Under the pieces are notes generated by a model, which had not been told where the DNA came from, searched no databases, and was given only the letters and a program-made list of their open reading frames with translations. A stretch of 64,000 bases of DNA, from NCBI RefSeq assembly GCF_021560015.1, contig NZ_CP073588.1, positions 682,001-746,000 on the forward strand. The letters run 5' to 3'. Origin of the DNA: Shewanella vesiculosa (GTDB lineage: Bacteria; Pseudomonadota; Gammaproteobacteria; Enterobacterales; Shewanellaceae). How positions within the stretch are numbered: the stretch's first letter is position 1; every line of letters starts with the position of its first letter. A program made the translations under genes and the position numbers. Shown here piece after piece: positions 35,017-45,282 of this stretch.

Positions 35017-37116
35017 TTACTTAGCAGCAACCGGCGTTGTTAGGTCTATGCTGTATATAGCAAATCCTGACACTACATCAGCTGTTTTAGGTAACTTGAC
35101 CATTTTACGTTGTTGGTTATCAGCAACGAACTTGTCGGCAACATCGCTGTCTTGAGTTTCAAAACGAATGTCTAATGCCACGGTGGCATTATCTATGGTT
35201 TTAAAGTCCCAGTTGTAATCAGCTGATGGATCAACCTTAGCATCATATCCGCCAGTAGCATTAGGCTTTGATTGCTCAGTAATATAAGCAGACAATGCAT
35301 CACGGTTGGTATCAGGTAGCTCAAGTACTACATGATCAGAACCAGTACCTGCAAATGCCCCACCAAATGCACGGTAGTTATTTGATGCTACAACAAATGA
35401 CATAGCAGCCAAATCATCACCGGTGATAACCTTTGAGTCTGCATCTGTATAAGCCAAGTCAACAATTCGATTTGCATCTGGGTTAACGACTTTGCAATCC
35501 CGATCAAACTTACTCGGTTGGGTCACATCAATTTTGTAAGTTAAACCATCAATTACGTCAAAGTTATAGGTTGGGTGGCCGGCGCGGTTAATCAAGTTTT
35601 GAGGAGCACTCACGGTTGGATCAATTTGATTAAACTGATTTGCAGAGCATTCCAACCAGTCTTTTAACTCAGCCCCAGTCGCTTTAACTGCTACCATGGT
35701 ATTTGGGTACAGATATAAGTCAGCGGCATTTTTATAAGATAAATTACCTTCATCAACCTGCACATACTGGCTAGCATCACCTTCAGCATAGCGTCCACCG
35801 GCTTTAAATGGTGCAGAAGCAGACAAAATAGGTAAATCTTTTAGATCATCGGTAATTAATGTTTTAACGCGGGCAATTTGGGCATCTGAAACAATTTGCA
35901 CAGTTGGATCATCTTGCACCAGTGTTAAGAAACTGTACATATTGGCGGCAGCAACACCGATAGGTTGGCTGACGTATTCAATCGTACCTTGGTGTTCAAT
36001 TTCAATCGCATCACGTAAGCTTGCTTCACCTTCAACTAAGGCAATTTTATTGGCATTGTCGTAAATAGGGCGTGCTTTAGCCGTTGATTCTTCATGGATT
36101 ACGGTCCATTTACCTTCAACTTGACGCACCACTAAGTCAACAACGCCTAAGTTATCTCCCCAACGACCAGGCATCACTGCAGGGATACCATTTAATAAAC
36201 CTTTTTCTACGTCGGTATTAGGTAAATCACTGTAGCTTGCAGCAGGGAACACCGAGTGGCTGTGACCAAAGAAGATAGCATCGATGCCAGCAACATTGGT
36301 GAGTGCATAAGTTGCGTTTTCAGCCCATGGATCACCAGGGTTTTCACTTGATCCAATTCCTGAATGCGGAATGGCTAAAATAATGTCAGCACCTTCAGCT
36401 TTCATTTGCGGAATAAATTTATTAGCCGCTTGAACTATGCCTAATACTTCAACTTTACCTTCTAAGTTAGCTTTATCCCATTGTAAAACCTGTGGTGGTA
36501 CAAAACCGATATAGCCTATTTTTATGGTGTGCTCATTACCGTCGACATCAAGGACCACTTTGTCTTTAATAATATACGGTGTGAACATATTCTCATTAAA
36601 TAATACATTATCCCAGCAGCCGTCTTTATCAGCACAAATGACATTTGAGTTAATATAAGGGAAGTTTGCACCGGATATAGATTGCTCAAGAAACGATAAA
36701 CCGTAGTTAAATTCGTGGTTACCAATATTGCCGACTTCATAGTCTAAAGTATTCATTGCTTTGTAGACGGGATGGGTCTCGGTAAGCGTGTTACTGTCAG
36801 TTTTAAATCTATTGGCAATATAGTCTCCCATCGGACTACCTTGTAATAAATCGCCATTGTCGACTAACACTGAGTTCGTTACTTCAGCGCGAGCGGCATT
36901 GATCAAACTGGCAGTACGTACAAGACCAATAGTCTTGTCTTCTTTACCTGAGTAGTAGTTATAATCCATCATATTAGTATGAAGATCAGTTGTTTCCATC
37001 ACTCGTAAATTAATATCTGCAGCAACAGTACTTGTTTGGTCGTCGTTATTTGAGTTGCAACCGCCTAGTCCTAGTGCACCCGCGATAACTACAGCAAGTA
37101 GTTTTTTATTTAACAT
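35017..37116 (-). CDS. cpdB: Bifunctional 2',3'-cyclic-nucleotide 2'-phosphodiesterase/3'-nucleotidase (CpdB-like lipoprotein)
   Basis: 699 aa. It begins with a lipoprotein signal ending LGLGGC, lipidated at Cys20, so the enzyme is membrane-tethered outside the cytoplasm. The metallophosphatase domain shows DLHTNMMDYNYY, VDNGDLLQGSPMGDY and NIGNHEFNYGLSFL with the later IFFGHSHSVFP. The C-terminal nucleotide-binding domain has PNTMVAVKATGAELKDWLE and YNFDVIDGLTYKID. It releases phosphate and nucleosides from extracytoplasmic nucleotides. An upstream Pho box was not found here. A second, UshA-type enzyme begins at 63467. Confidence 0.92.
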   Translation of the reverse strand: MLNKKLLAVVIAGALGLGGCNSNNDDQTSTVAADINLRVMETTDLHTNMMDYNYYSGKEDKTIGLVRTASLINAARAEVTNSVLVDNGDLLQGSPMGDYIANRFKTDSNTLTETHPVYKAMNTLDYEVGNIGNHEFNYGLSFLEQSISGANFPYINSNVICADKDGCWDNVLFNENMFTPYIIKDKVVLDVDGNEHTIKIGYIGFVPPQVLQWDKANLEGKVEVLGIVQAANKFIPQMKAEGADIILAIPHSGIGSSENPGDPWAENATYALTNVAGIDAIFFGHSHSVFPAASYSDLPNTDVEKGLLNGIPAVMPGRWGDNLGVVDLVVRQVEGKWTVIHEESTAKARPIYDNANKIALVEGEASLRDAIEIEHQGTIEYVSQPIGVAAANMYSFLTLVQDDPTVQIVSDAQIARVKTLITDDLKDLPILSASAPFKAGGRYAEGDASQYVQVDEGNLSYKNAADLYLYPNTMVAVKATGAELKDWLECSANQFNQIDPTVSAPQNLINRAGHPTYNFDVIDGLTYKIDVTQPSKFDRDCKVVNPDANRIVDLAYTDADSKVITGDDLAAMSFVVASNNYRAFGGAFAGTGSDHVVLELPDTNRDALSAYITEQSKPNATGGYDAKVDPSADYNWDFKTIDNATVALDIRFETQDSDVADKFVADNQQRKMVKLPKTADVVSGFAIYSIDLTTPVAAK

Positions 37117-37706
37117 ATTTTACTCTCTATTTTTATTTGACCCTGAGGTATATTTGTTATTTTTACCTCTTACGTAGTGTTAACTTCTTTTTATCTAATT
37201 GATAATAAGATGAAAATACAGCGGTGATTATAAGCATAGTAAATGAATAAATTGTGATACAAGGCTAAATAAAATCTATTCGTGAGTGAGATTGCGCAAT
37301 TAATCATCATCAGAAATGATAACAGGCTACGCAATGTTAATGTTACGGTATTAATGTTAATAAACGGTGCTATTTTACTTCGGCAAAAATGTGGCGAAAT
37401 AACGCAACGAATAATTGAGTATTTTATATTTGCCAGAATTTACTTAATATTGAATTGTTAAATTTAACTCGATAAGCTATTAAGGATAGAGTGCGATATA
37501 TTGCTTTTGCTCGTCATCATCTAATTCGACGTTATAAATGATGGTTATAAACCAAACAAGTTTTGGTGCTGATTTTTTATTAGGTTAGTCATAAAAAACC
37601 GAGCAATAAATATTATTACTCGGTTTATATTTCATCTTCCAATTAACTAACATCGGTGATTATGTGCTCACGTTTTTATGGTGAGTTAATCACAGTAGTA
37701 ATCAAT
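37117..37706. promoter_or_regulatory. 590-base AT-rich gap: cpdB promoter side and terminator of the PstS-like gene
   Basis: No plausible gene. On the left it holds the cpdB leader (leftward). Near the right end a hairpin with arms AAACCGAG and CTCGGTTT at 37596-37626 has A- and T-rich flanks and lies about 80 bases beyond the PstS-like gene's stop, on the correct side to terminate it. Nothing else of note was seen. Confidence 0.55.
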
Positions 37707-38102
37707 CTATGGCTTCAGTATGATTTTTACTGTGGCATCAACATCAGCTTCATCAATGTAGCCAATGGCATTTGGATTGCTTGCAATCGCAGATTTCATT
37801 GCACCCGCACCAGAAACCGCTGGTGGTGGCGTACCTTTACCGGTAAAGACTTGCTTAGACCAAAATGCTTTGAGCTGTGCATCTGACTTACCGGTTACTG
37901 CTTGATGAAACTCACTGCGTACAGGATTGCCTTCTTCTAATTCGTAAACGACGACAGAAGAATCCCCTTTACCCAAAAACGCTTTTTTAACATCATTAAT
38001 TGAAATATCTGCAGCAGCAGGATTGCCAATGACAACAACCGCTGCATTAGCTGAGGTAACGGCTGTTAAACTTAGCGCTAAAATAGTCAGTAACTTGTTC
38101 AT
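37707..38102 (-). CDS. Small periplasmic phosphate-binding-like (PstS-type) protein
   Basis: 131 aa with a signal peptide (LLTILALSLTAVTSANA, cleavage after ANA). The mature protein, about 110 aa, holds a short PBP-like fold: ISINDVKKAFLGK, EFHQAVTGKSDAQLKAFW and a PPAVSGAGAMKSAI loop. The start at ATG 38102 has an AAGGGG site 7 bases upstream, overlapping the porin stop; the ATG at 38108 would leave 1 base. It is translationally adjacent to the porin. A true phosphate-uptake role is not proven; similar stand-alone PstS-like proteins accompany porins in Shewanella. Confidence 0.75.
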   Translation of the reverse strand: MNKLLTILALSLTAVTSANAAVVVIGNPAAADISINDVKKAFLGKGDSSVVVYELEEGNPVRSEFHQAVTGKSDAQLKAFWSKQVFTGKGTPPPAVSGAGAMKSAIASNPNAIGYIDEADVDATVKIILKP

Positions 38103-38113
38103 TATCATACCCC

Positions 38114-39337
38114 TTAAAATACTGCGTCGAATTTAACGGTGTAAATCAAGGTGTCATCATAGGCAAACTTACCTGTTGATGCGTCGAAGCTGTTGGTATC
38201 TAATCCACCTGATGTATTGCCAAAGTCATCAGCGTAGGTGACATCAAATTTTATCGCGACATTATCAATTGCATCCCAACGTAAACCTAAGCTATAAGCC
38301 ATACGCTCAGCATTGAATGCGATCATTTGTGTTGCCGCAGCAGTTGATAGCGGTAAACGATCTTCATTGTCTTGAGTTTTCGAGTAAGCAACGGTGACAT
38401 AAGGCGTGAATGCCTTAATACGATAGCCTAATGTCAAGTAACCTGAATCAATATCAGGGTAGGCATTATCAATTTCTGAACGAGTCCATTCAGATATTGC
38501 AATGACTTCACCGTTGTCATAACTGGCACCCACACCAACAAAAGAGCCTTTATCATCGTTAAGCTCTAACAGAGTATAGTTAGCTTGAGTATTCACCCCT
38601 GGCGCTAAAGGAACGGTTACTTCTGTCACAACGGGTCCGTCTAATTGGGCTTGTGCGTATACGGCACGTAAAGTCCATATTTCGTCGGTCCAACTCACGT
38701 TAGCACCCATAAGATTACTGAGTTCAACCGCTGTGTTTTTAACTTTTGATTCACCACCAAATGCTTGCATTGTTAGAGTTGAGTCATCATATTCAACATC
38801 ATAAGATACACCAGCACCTGTGTAAGATGAAAACGGAATAGCACCGTAAACTTCTTGTGGTGGACGAGCAAAAGGCTGTGCATATCCTACATCGAGGTAA
38901 TCAGAATACATGAACAAAGGTACACGCAGTTTACCGCCACGAACCTTGATACCGTTTTCAAAGCGGTGAGATAAATAAGCCCATTCAGCTTCAACTTCCC
39001 AGTCATATTTACCACGCATCATTAACTGCAATACCGCTTGAGTGTTGTCAGAAATGTTGAAGGTACCTTGTAGACCTAATTTACTGTCTTCACTAAAGTC
39101 AGCGCTTGAGTCTGCACCGTTATAACCCGCATCATTATCAGAGCTAATATAGGCTCCGCTAATAAAGCCATTAAATTTGACCTTGTCTGCTAAGCTGGCA
39201 TTTTGTTGCGCCTGCAAGGTTTGTACTTGTTGCTCTAGTTTAGCAATTTTAGCATCAGCAGCTTCATCAGCTGTTGCCAGGCTAGGGACCATTGCCATCG
39301 ATATCGCAACAGATAACACTTTTAAATTAAATTGCAT
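38114..39337 (-). CDS. Outer-membrane porin with N-terminal coiled coil
   Basis: 407 aa. The signal peptide ends near ATA (residue 23). Residues about 28-48 form a coiled coil (AKIAKLEQQVQTLQAQQ) typical of trimeric OprP/O-like porins, followed by a 16- or 18-stranded beta-barrel-like pattern and the terminal aromatic YTVKFDAVF. It may bind anions or small substrates. An AAGGAG site precedes the ATG. It sits between the chemoreceptor gene and the PstS-like gene, all on the same strand, suggesting a sensing/uptake group. Confidence 0.85.
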   Translation of the reverse strand: MQFNLKVLSVAISMAMVPSLATADEAADAKIAKLEQQVQTLQAQQNASLADKVKFNGFISGAYISSDNDAGYNGADSSADFSEDSKLGLQGTFNISDNTQAVLQLMMRGKYDWEVEAEWAYLSHRFENGIKVRGGKLRVPLFMYSDYLDVGYAQPFARPPQEVYGAIPFSSYTGAGVSYDVEYDDSTLTMQAFGGESKVKNTAVELSNLMGANVSWTDEIWTLRAVYAQAQLDGPVVTEVTVPLAPGVNTQANYTLLELNDDKGSFVGVGASYDNGEVIAISEWTRSEIDNAYPDIDSGYLTLGYRIKAFTPYVTVAYSKTQDNEDRLPLSTAAATQMIAFNAERMAYSLGLRWDAIDNVAIKFDVTYADDFGNTSGGLDTNSFDASTGKFAYDDTLIYTVKFDAVF

Positions 39338-39420
39338 GGTTTTACTCCTTGAACATCACTCATCAATACGCCATTAAGGCTTATATTTTTTGGTTTTTAA
39401 TACTAGCAATGCAATCAATC

Positions 39421-41037
39421 TCAAACCTTAAATTGATTGGTAATTGATTGCAGTCTTTCGCTAATATTTTGAATATCAACACTGATACCTCCCATATCAG
39501 CAGTCGTTACTCTTACTTTTTGCGAACCGGTTTCCATTTCAGTTATATATTGCTGGATTAACACCGAAGTGGTGTGTTGTTCTTCTGTCGCAGTAGCAAT
39601 TTGATCATTAACTTCAGAGATTGCACTGACTTTACCTGTGATACGTTGTAATGCTTCACCGGCTAAAGAGGTTGATTGCACCCCTTTGGCCGCTGTGTGA
39701 ATACCGCGATCCATAGCGTCAACCGCTTGTTTAGAAGTAGAACGTAATTCTTGTAATACTTGCTGGATCTCTTGGGTCGACGTTTGTGTTCTAGAAGCCA
39801 ATGTTCTGACTTCATCAGCTACTACTGCAAAACCACGGCCATGTTCCCCCGCACGAGCGGCTTCAATTGCAGCGTTGAGAGCCAGTAAATTAGTTTGATC
39901 TGCAATACTGCGGATTGTGTCTAATATGTCATTAACATTATGGGTAAATGCGTCGAGTTGATTTACCACGACGGCTGTTTGCTGCACTTCGTCAGCCAAG
40001 GTGTTAATGGTAGAAACGGCATCATTAACTATCACAAGGCCTTGTTTTGCCTCTGTGTTGGCATCTTCAGCCTCTAATGCTGCACTGGATGCATACTCGG
40101 CAATGTGAGTCACACTAACAAACATCTCTTTCATCGCTTGTGATATCTGCTCAATAGCCTCATTTTGCTGCTTTACGTTGAGCTCACTGTATTGACTGCC
40201 GCTGAGTAAGGTTGCAGCTACTTCAGTTAAGTTTTCTGTGGTGTTCTTTGTATCGGCAATAGACGATTGAAGTTTAGAGACAAATTGGTTAAACCAGTAA
40301 ACAAGCTGTGCTATTTCGTCTTTGCCCGCATAGTGGATCCGTGCGCGAAGATCGCCTTCACCTTGTGAAATATTTCGCAAAGATTGAGTGACATTGTCTA
40401 TGGTATTAATGATTGAGCGATTAACCAGTAATCCCATAATGATCATCAGTGCAGTAGCAATCACGCCAATAAGCAGAACACTATTTTCCGCATTTTTTGA
40501 ACTGGTAATCGTCGTTTGAATACTTTGTTGAAATTGTTCTGCCAAAAGTGATTTTTTTTCAGCAAATTGCTTGACCAATGTTTGGTATCGCTTTGCATTT
40601 TCAGCAGCTTGCAGCTGTATTTTGCTAAAATCAACATCATCTTTAATAAACTCAGCGGCTAAACTGCTAGCGTTATCATAGTAGATGTTCATATCGCGGT
40701 TCATTTTTTGCGCCACAGCTGCCTCGTCTGGCAGTAGATCGATAAGTTGGCGTAAATTAGCTGAGATTTGCAATACCATGTTATTGGCCACATCTAACGC
40801 ATCTTCTTCACCTGTAGTAATTGCTGATTGGATTGTTTGATCCAATTGTAATATTAAGCCTTGGTTGATCGTTGCAAGATTTAAGGCTGGATAAAGTTGA
40901 TTTTGGAGCCCATTTAAGCGTTGTTCATTATTCTTACCTGTTTGATTATTGATGATAATCGAAATGACAAACGACACGATAGCGACAAAGGTGAGTAGGG
41001 CAATTCTATGTTTGATTTTTAAATTAATGAGTTGCAT
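39421..41037 (-). CDS. Methyl-accepting chemotaxis protein
   Basis: 538 aa (start at ATG 41037 with AAAGG upstream; a longer start exists). TM1 lies at about residues 10-30, a helical periplasmic sensor resembling a four-helix bundle at about 31-185, TM2 at about 186-210, then a HAMP domain, and the signalling domain with the hairpin tip [21 protein letters not shown] and [16 protein letters not shown]. It lacks the C-terminal NWETF tether of CheR/CheB-binding receptors. It is encoded upstream of the porin and PstS-like genes, so the ligand may be related to their substrate; this is inference. Confidence 0.92.
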   Translation of the reverse strand: MQLINLKIKHRIALLTFVAIVSFVISIIINNQTGKNNEQRLNGLQNQLYPALNLATINQGLILQLDQTIQSAITTGEEDALDVANNMVLQISANLRQLIDLLPDEAAVAQKMNRDMNIYYDNASSLAAEFIKDDVDFSKIQLQAAENAKRYQTLVKQFAEKKSLLAEQFQQSIQTTITSSKNAENSVLLIGVIATALMIIMGLLVNRSIINTIDNVTQSLRNISQGEGDLRARIHYAGKDEIAQLVYWFNQFVSKLQSSIADTKNTTENLTEVAATLLSGSQYSELNVKQQNEAIEQISQAMKEMFVSVTHIAEYASSAALEAEDANTEAKQGLVIVNDAVSTINTLADEVQQTAVVVNQLDAFTHNVNDILDTIRSIADQTNLLALNAAIEAARAGEHGRGFAVVADEVRTLASRTQTSTQEIQQVLQELRSTSKQAVDAMDRGIHTAAKGVQSTSLAGEALQRITGKVSAISEVNDQIATATEEQHTTSVLIQQYITEMETGSQKVRVTTADMGGISVDIQNISERLQSITNQFKV

Positions 41038-41478
41038 GAGGCCTTTTGTTAATTTAGTTAAGCTATAAAAAGATAATAACAACTTAGATTGTGACTTAGA
41101 AATATTAACGTTTGATTAACTCGAGATATATAATTATTAACAATAATAGCAGATGCAGCAAAGTGGTTCATTAATCTTAATAATATTTAAACAGTTTGAG
41201 GATTAGCATGAGTCTGACTAAATAACATTTAAACTTATATTTAATTATTGCCATTGTTTATCCTGCGGAGCAGGGGATTGCTTTGCTGGGGAGTCGTTTC
41301 GAGTTTTACTGGACATGAGGTTTGGAGTTTTTGAACGAATTTTACTCACCAGTACAGTGGTAGAATATTAAGCGTAAAATGATAGTCGATATCAACGCAT
41401 ATCTTGGTATTAATTATATGTAATAGCGGCTTTAGATGGTGTAAAGCCGCTGCCTCTTTATACTTGCAGATTAACGCT
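41038..41478. other. 441-base gap: chemoreceptor promoter side and hairpin after ggt
   Basis: No gene supported. A hairpin AGCGGCTTT (41425-41433) and AAAGCCGCT (41443-41451) lies 28 bases beyond the ggt stop on the - strand side and may terminate it, although no long T-run follows. The rest is AT-rich and presumably holds the chemoreceptor promoter. Confidence 0.5.
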
Positions 41479-43230
41479 CTAGTAGCCGATGGCGGCAGAG
41501 CCTGCACGTCTTGGATCTGATGCGCCAAAAAGACCTTGTTCTGTCATCATTATTGATTGAGTACTGCCAATTGATTCTTGAATTTTGACTTTATGACCTT
41601 TAGCTTCAAGTAATGAAATCGTATCTTTATTCAAGGTGTGCTCTACCCAAATAAAATCCGGTAACCATTGATGATGAATACGTGCTGCTGCAGTGGCTTC
41701 GGCAATATTTAAACTATGATCAATAACATTCATAATAATTTGCAAAGTAATATTAATAATACGCGAGCCACCAGGGCTGCCGGTCACAATGAATGGTTTA
41801 CCATCTTTCATTACAATGGTTGGACTCATTGAACTCAGAGGGCGCTTATTCCCTTGAACAGAGTTTGCTTCACCACCAATTAAACCATAACCGTTAGGTG
41901 TACCAGGTTTAACCGAAAAGTCATCCATTTCATTGTTTAATAAAATACCAGTGCCTTTAGCGACTAAGCCAGAACCATAACTGAAGTTAAGGGTGTAAGT
42001 GTTGGCGACTGCATTGCCCCATTTATCGATAACAGAGAAGTGGGTAGTTTGATCGCTCTCATATGGCGCCAATTTTCCTGGCAGTATTTCGCTGCTTGGG
42101 GTGGTTTTATTAATGGAGATCTTACTGGCAATACTCTTAGCATATTCTTTGTTGATCAATTGTTTAACCGGAACGTCAACAAAATCAGGGTCGCCTAAAA
42201 ATTTACTCCGATCGGCATAAGCATATTTCATGGTTTCAGCCATAAGATGCAAGGTATCAGCGGTATTGTGACCTAATTTGTCAATTGGGAACTGCTCAAG
42301 CACATTCAGCATTTCAATAATATGAATGCCACCAGAAGAAGGCGGCGGCATTGATACCACTTCATAACCGCGATATTGACCACGAACCGGTTGGCGCTCA
42401 ATCACTTTATAGTTTGCAAGATCGGTTAGGCTCATCACCCCACCAGCATTCTGGACCGCAGAAACAATTTTTTCAGCGGTTTCACCTTGATAAAACCCTT
42501 TACTGCCTTTCTCTGCTATTAACGATAACGATTGTGCTAATTCCGGTTGTTTGAATAATTCATTGACCTGATAATTACTGCCATCAGCATGATAGAAAAC
42601 CTCTGCTGAACTTGGCCATTGTGTAATGCGCGATTTAAGGCCGGCAAGAGAGTTCGACAAATCTGAGGTGACTAAAATACCGTCTTTAGCCAGTTTGATA
42701 GCAGGTTTTATGACTTGTTCCATGCTCATGGTGCCATATTTTGTCAGGGCCAGTTCCATTCCCATGACGGTACCAGGAACGCCAACAGCTAAACCGTGCT
42801 CACGGCTGAGCTTATCGACAGCATTACCTTGTTCATCAAGAAAGATGTCTTTGTGTGCTTTAGCTGGCGCTGTTTCACGGTAATCGATAGCAATAGTTTT
42901 ATGTTGCTCGGCTAAATGCACCAACATAAAACCACCGCCACCAACATTACCCGCGCGAGGTAATGTCACGGCAAGTGCATATGCTACCGCGACAGCAGCA
43001 TCGACCGCATTACCGCCTTGTTTTAAGATATCTACGCCAATTTTACTTGCTAATGCTTCTTGGCTTGAAACCATGCCATGCTTAGCATAGATTGGCTGAG
43101 CCGTTGCCATTTCACTAAAAATTGAGGCTTCGTTTGCTTGGCTGTTAGCAATATGAATGGCGGGATAACAAAGTGTTAGTGTTAAGGCTGAGCTCAACAG
43201 AAGCGGTGTTAATTTAGGGAATAGTGTCAC
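41479..43230 (-). CDS. ggt: Gamma-glutamyltransferase
   Basis: 583 aa. The N-terminal signal peptide (LTPLLLSSALTLTLCYPA) directs export. The catalytic Thr starts the small subunit at TTHFSVIDKWG after precursor autocleavage. Other family motifs: GGNAVDAAVAVAYAL, GNVGGGGFML, GVPGTVMGME and LSSMSPTIV. It acts on glutathione in the periplasm. The start is GTG at 43230 with an AAGGA site 6 bases upstream; the 17-residue longer ATG form is less likely. Divergent from the GNAT-like gene. Confidence 0.94.
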   Translation of the reverse strand: MTLFPKLTPLLLSSALTLTLCYPAIHIANSQANEASIFSEMATAQPIYAKHGMVSSQEALASKIGVDILKQGGNAVDAAVAVAYALAVTLPRAGNVGGGGFMLVHLAEQHKTIAIDYRETAPAKAHKDIFLDEQGNAVDKLSREHGLAVGVPGTVMGMELALTKYGTMSMEQVIKPAIKLAKDGILVTSDLSNSLAGLKSRITQWPSSAEVFYHADGSNYQVNELFKQPELAQSLSLIAEKGSKGFYQGETAEKIVSAVQNAGGVMSLTDLANYKVIERQPVRGQYRGYEVVSMPPPSSGGIHIIEMLNVLEQFPIDKLGHNTADTLHLMAETMKYAYADRSKFLGDPDFVDVPVKQLINKEYAKSIASKISINKTTPSSEILPGKLAPYESDQTTHFSVIDKWGNAVANTYTLNFSYGSGLVAKGTGILLNNEMDDFSVKPGTPNGYGLIGGEANSVQGNKRPLSSMSPTIVMKDGKPFIVTGSPGGSRIINITLQIIMNVIDHSLNIAEATAAARIHHQWLPDFIWVEHTLNKDTISLLEAKGHKVKIQESIGSTQSIMMTEQGLFGASDPRRAGSAAIGY

Positions 43231-43336
43231 GATTAATCCTTGGCGTGAATGGAAAAGATATTGTGATAGAACATGCCACATGATAACAATAATTGGTATG
43301 TGTTTTAACTTTACAACGTTAATTATTATAGGGTAG

Positions 43337-44515
43337 GTGTGGGTGGAACAAGCACAAAAGCAAAGTTATCAATATAAATTTGTTAATAGTATTAATACTA
43401 TAGATCCTTCTGTATGGAATGAAATGTTTGGGGTGTCTCATCCTTTTACCCGTCATGAATATTTATCCGCACTCGAAATGAGCGGTTGTGTTAGTGCTGA
43501 AACGGGCTGGACTCCCATGCATCTTGTGGTGATGGATATTGATAATGTTATCGCCTTAATGCCTTTGTATCTTAAAACGCATTCTTGGGGCGAGTATGTG
43601 TTCGACTGGGCTTGGGCAGAGGCTTATGAGCGTAATCACATTGAATACTATCCTAAACTTGTCGCGAGTATTCCTTTTACGCCTACCACTGGTCAGCGTA
43701 TAGGTTTTAGTGCTGCTTTGTCGATCACGGCACAGCAAACTTTAATCGAGAGCATTCAGCACTTCTTGTCGCAGACTGTCATTGAACATAACTGGTCATC
43801 TTGGCATTGTTTATTTATCCATGAGGCGCAACAGCATCAGTTTTCTCAGGTAGATGCTATGCAACGCTTGGGGTGCCAGTTTCATTGGCACAACCAAGGT
43901 TATGCTGATTTTAATGATTTTATTGCCAGATTAACGTCACGTAAACGTAAAAACATCATCAAAGAGCGAACCATTGCAAGACAAAAGCTACAATTTAGTT
44001 TTATTGATGGTGATAAGGCCAGTCCTAAGCAGTGGCAGGGTTTTGTTCGCTGTTATCAAAATACCTATTTAAAACGTTCCGGTCACACAGGGTATTTATC
44101 ACCTGCCTTTTTCGAACAAATAGCAGCAACGATGGGCGCGTCGATACGTTTATTGATTATTGAAGATGTTGATGGAAATCTAGTGGCATCGGCGCTGTAC
44201 TTCGTGTCAGATACACACTTATTTGGCCGCTATTGGGGAGCATTAACTGAATGTGATGGATTGCATTTTGAGGCCTGTTACTATCAAGGTATTGAGTTTG
44301 CCATTGCCAATCAATTAATGGTATTTGATGCTGGCGCCCAAGGTGAACATAAAGTTATGCGAGGATTTCGTCCGGTCAAAACTTTCTCAAGTCATTTTAT
44401 TGCTCATGAAGGTTTTAATGATGCGATTGGTCATTTTTGTCAGCAAGAACGCGCGCACATTGACATCTACATGCAACAAATGTGCGAACAACTGCCGTAT
44501 AAGGCGATAGAATAA
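43337..44515 (+). CDS. GNAT-fold protein of the COG3146 (DUF482) family
   Basis: 392 aa. Conserved features include HEYLSALEMSGCVSAETGW at the N-terminus, SRKRKNIIKERT in the middle and GAQGEHKVMRGFRPVKTFS at the end. Members are annotated as peptidoglycan-biosynthesis/recognition or N-acyltransferase-like proteins related to FemAB; their substrate is unknown. The GTG start at 43337 or 43343 is uncertain. Confidence 0.75.
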   Translation: MWVEQAQKQSYQYKFVNSINTIDPSVWNEMFGVSHPFTRHEYLSALEMSGCVSAETGWTPMHLVVMDIDNVIALMPLYLKTHSWGEYVFDWAWAEAYERNHIEYYPKLVASIPFTPTTGQRIGFSAALSITAQQTLIESIQHFLSQTVIEHNWSSWHCLFIHEAQQHQFSQVDAMQRLGCQFHWHNQGYADFNDFIARLTSRKRKNIIKERTIARQKLQFSFIDGDKASPKQWQGFVRCYQNTYLKRSGHTGYLSPAFFEQIAATMGASIRLLIIEDVDGNLVASALYFVSDTHLFGRYWGALTECDGLHFEACYYQGIEFAIANQLMVFDAGAQGEHKVMRGFRPVKTFSSHFIAHEGFNDAIGHFCQQERAHIDIYMQQMCEQLPYKAIE

Positions 44516-44560
44516 TAGACATATCGGTAGTGAAATGGTTAAGTCAGTGGGATTGTGTGG

Positions 44561-45178
44561 TTAGCCTAATGCTAACCATATACCAACAACGATCATTAAA
44601 CTCCCTGCAATACGGTTCATCCAACGAATGTTATCGCCGCGGCTTAAGAATAAACGTAAGCTTTTACCACCACTGGCATAAGCCAACATAGAGACACTTT
44701 CGGTGATCATGATAATCCCGAGTAACACCGCAAGTTGTGGGCCAACGGCATAATCGACATTAATAAACGGTGGCAATAGTGAAATCATAAATGCCCAACC
44801 TTTAGGGTTCGCAATGGCGGTGATAAAACCTTGACTGATTAAACTGACTCGGTTGGTTTTCACATCAAGGCCAGTAATGATGGCCATTCTGCCTTTGGCG
44901 CGCCACATATTAATCCCAATATAAGCCAGGTAGGCGCCACCCACCCACTTAAGGATATCGAACACTTGTGGATAATTTAACATGATGCTGGCCACCCCAA
45001 GTACTGCCGCAATGGCGACCAATGCCACGCCCACTAATTCACCGAGCATCATCCATAATGTTTTACGCACACCAATGCTCATGCCGAGGGTCATGGCTAA
45101 TGTCATGCACATCCCAGGGGTGATAGACACAAAAAAGAATGTAGGGATAAAAACCGCAAGAACAGCATAATCTGGCAT
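44561..45178 (-). CDS. LysE/RhtB-family amino-acid exporter
   Basis: 205 aa, about six membrane segments. The N-terminal SITPGMCMTLAM and the central GGAYLAYIGINMWR are typical of the family, and the helix start ISQGFITAIANPKGWAF is diagnostic. It exports an amino acid that cannot be named. It lies 61 bases upstream of the hpd terminator. Confidence 0.88.
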   Translation of the reverse strand: MPDYAVLAVFIPTFFFVSITPGMCMTLAMTLGMSIGVRKTLWMMLGELVGVALVAIAAVLGVASIMLNYPQVFDILKWVGGAYLAYIGINMWRAKGRMAIITGLDVKTNRVSLISQGFITAIANPKGWAFMISLLPPFINVDYAVGPQLAVLLGIIMITESVSMLAYASGGKSLRLFLSRGDNIRWMNRIAGSLMIVVGIWLALG

Positions 45179-45233
45179 GGGTAACGTCTTTGGTTAGCAA
45201 TATGGATGGCAGAGTGTAATGGCCTAAAATGAT

Positions 45234-45258
45234 AAAAACCAGCACTTTGCTGGTTTTT
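45234..45258. terminator. Terminator beyond hpd
   Basis: AAAAACCAGCA, loop CTT, TGCTGGTTTTT: a near-perfect 11-base palindromic stem with A and T runs, 24 bases beyond the hpd stop and serving the leftward hmgA-hpd pair. Confidence 0.9.
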
Positions 45259-45282
45259 ATGTATCACTTAGTGTCTATAAAA

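Noticed and set aside
41346-41528. 60-codon - strand frame at the end of ggt
   Set aside because: It overlaps ggt in another frame and has no ribosome site or protein-like pattern; shadow of ggt.
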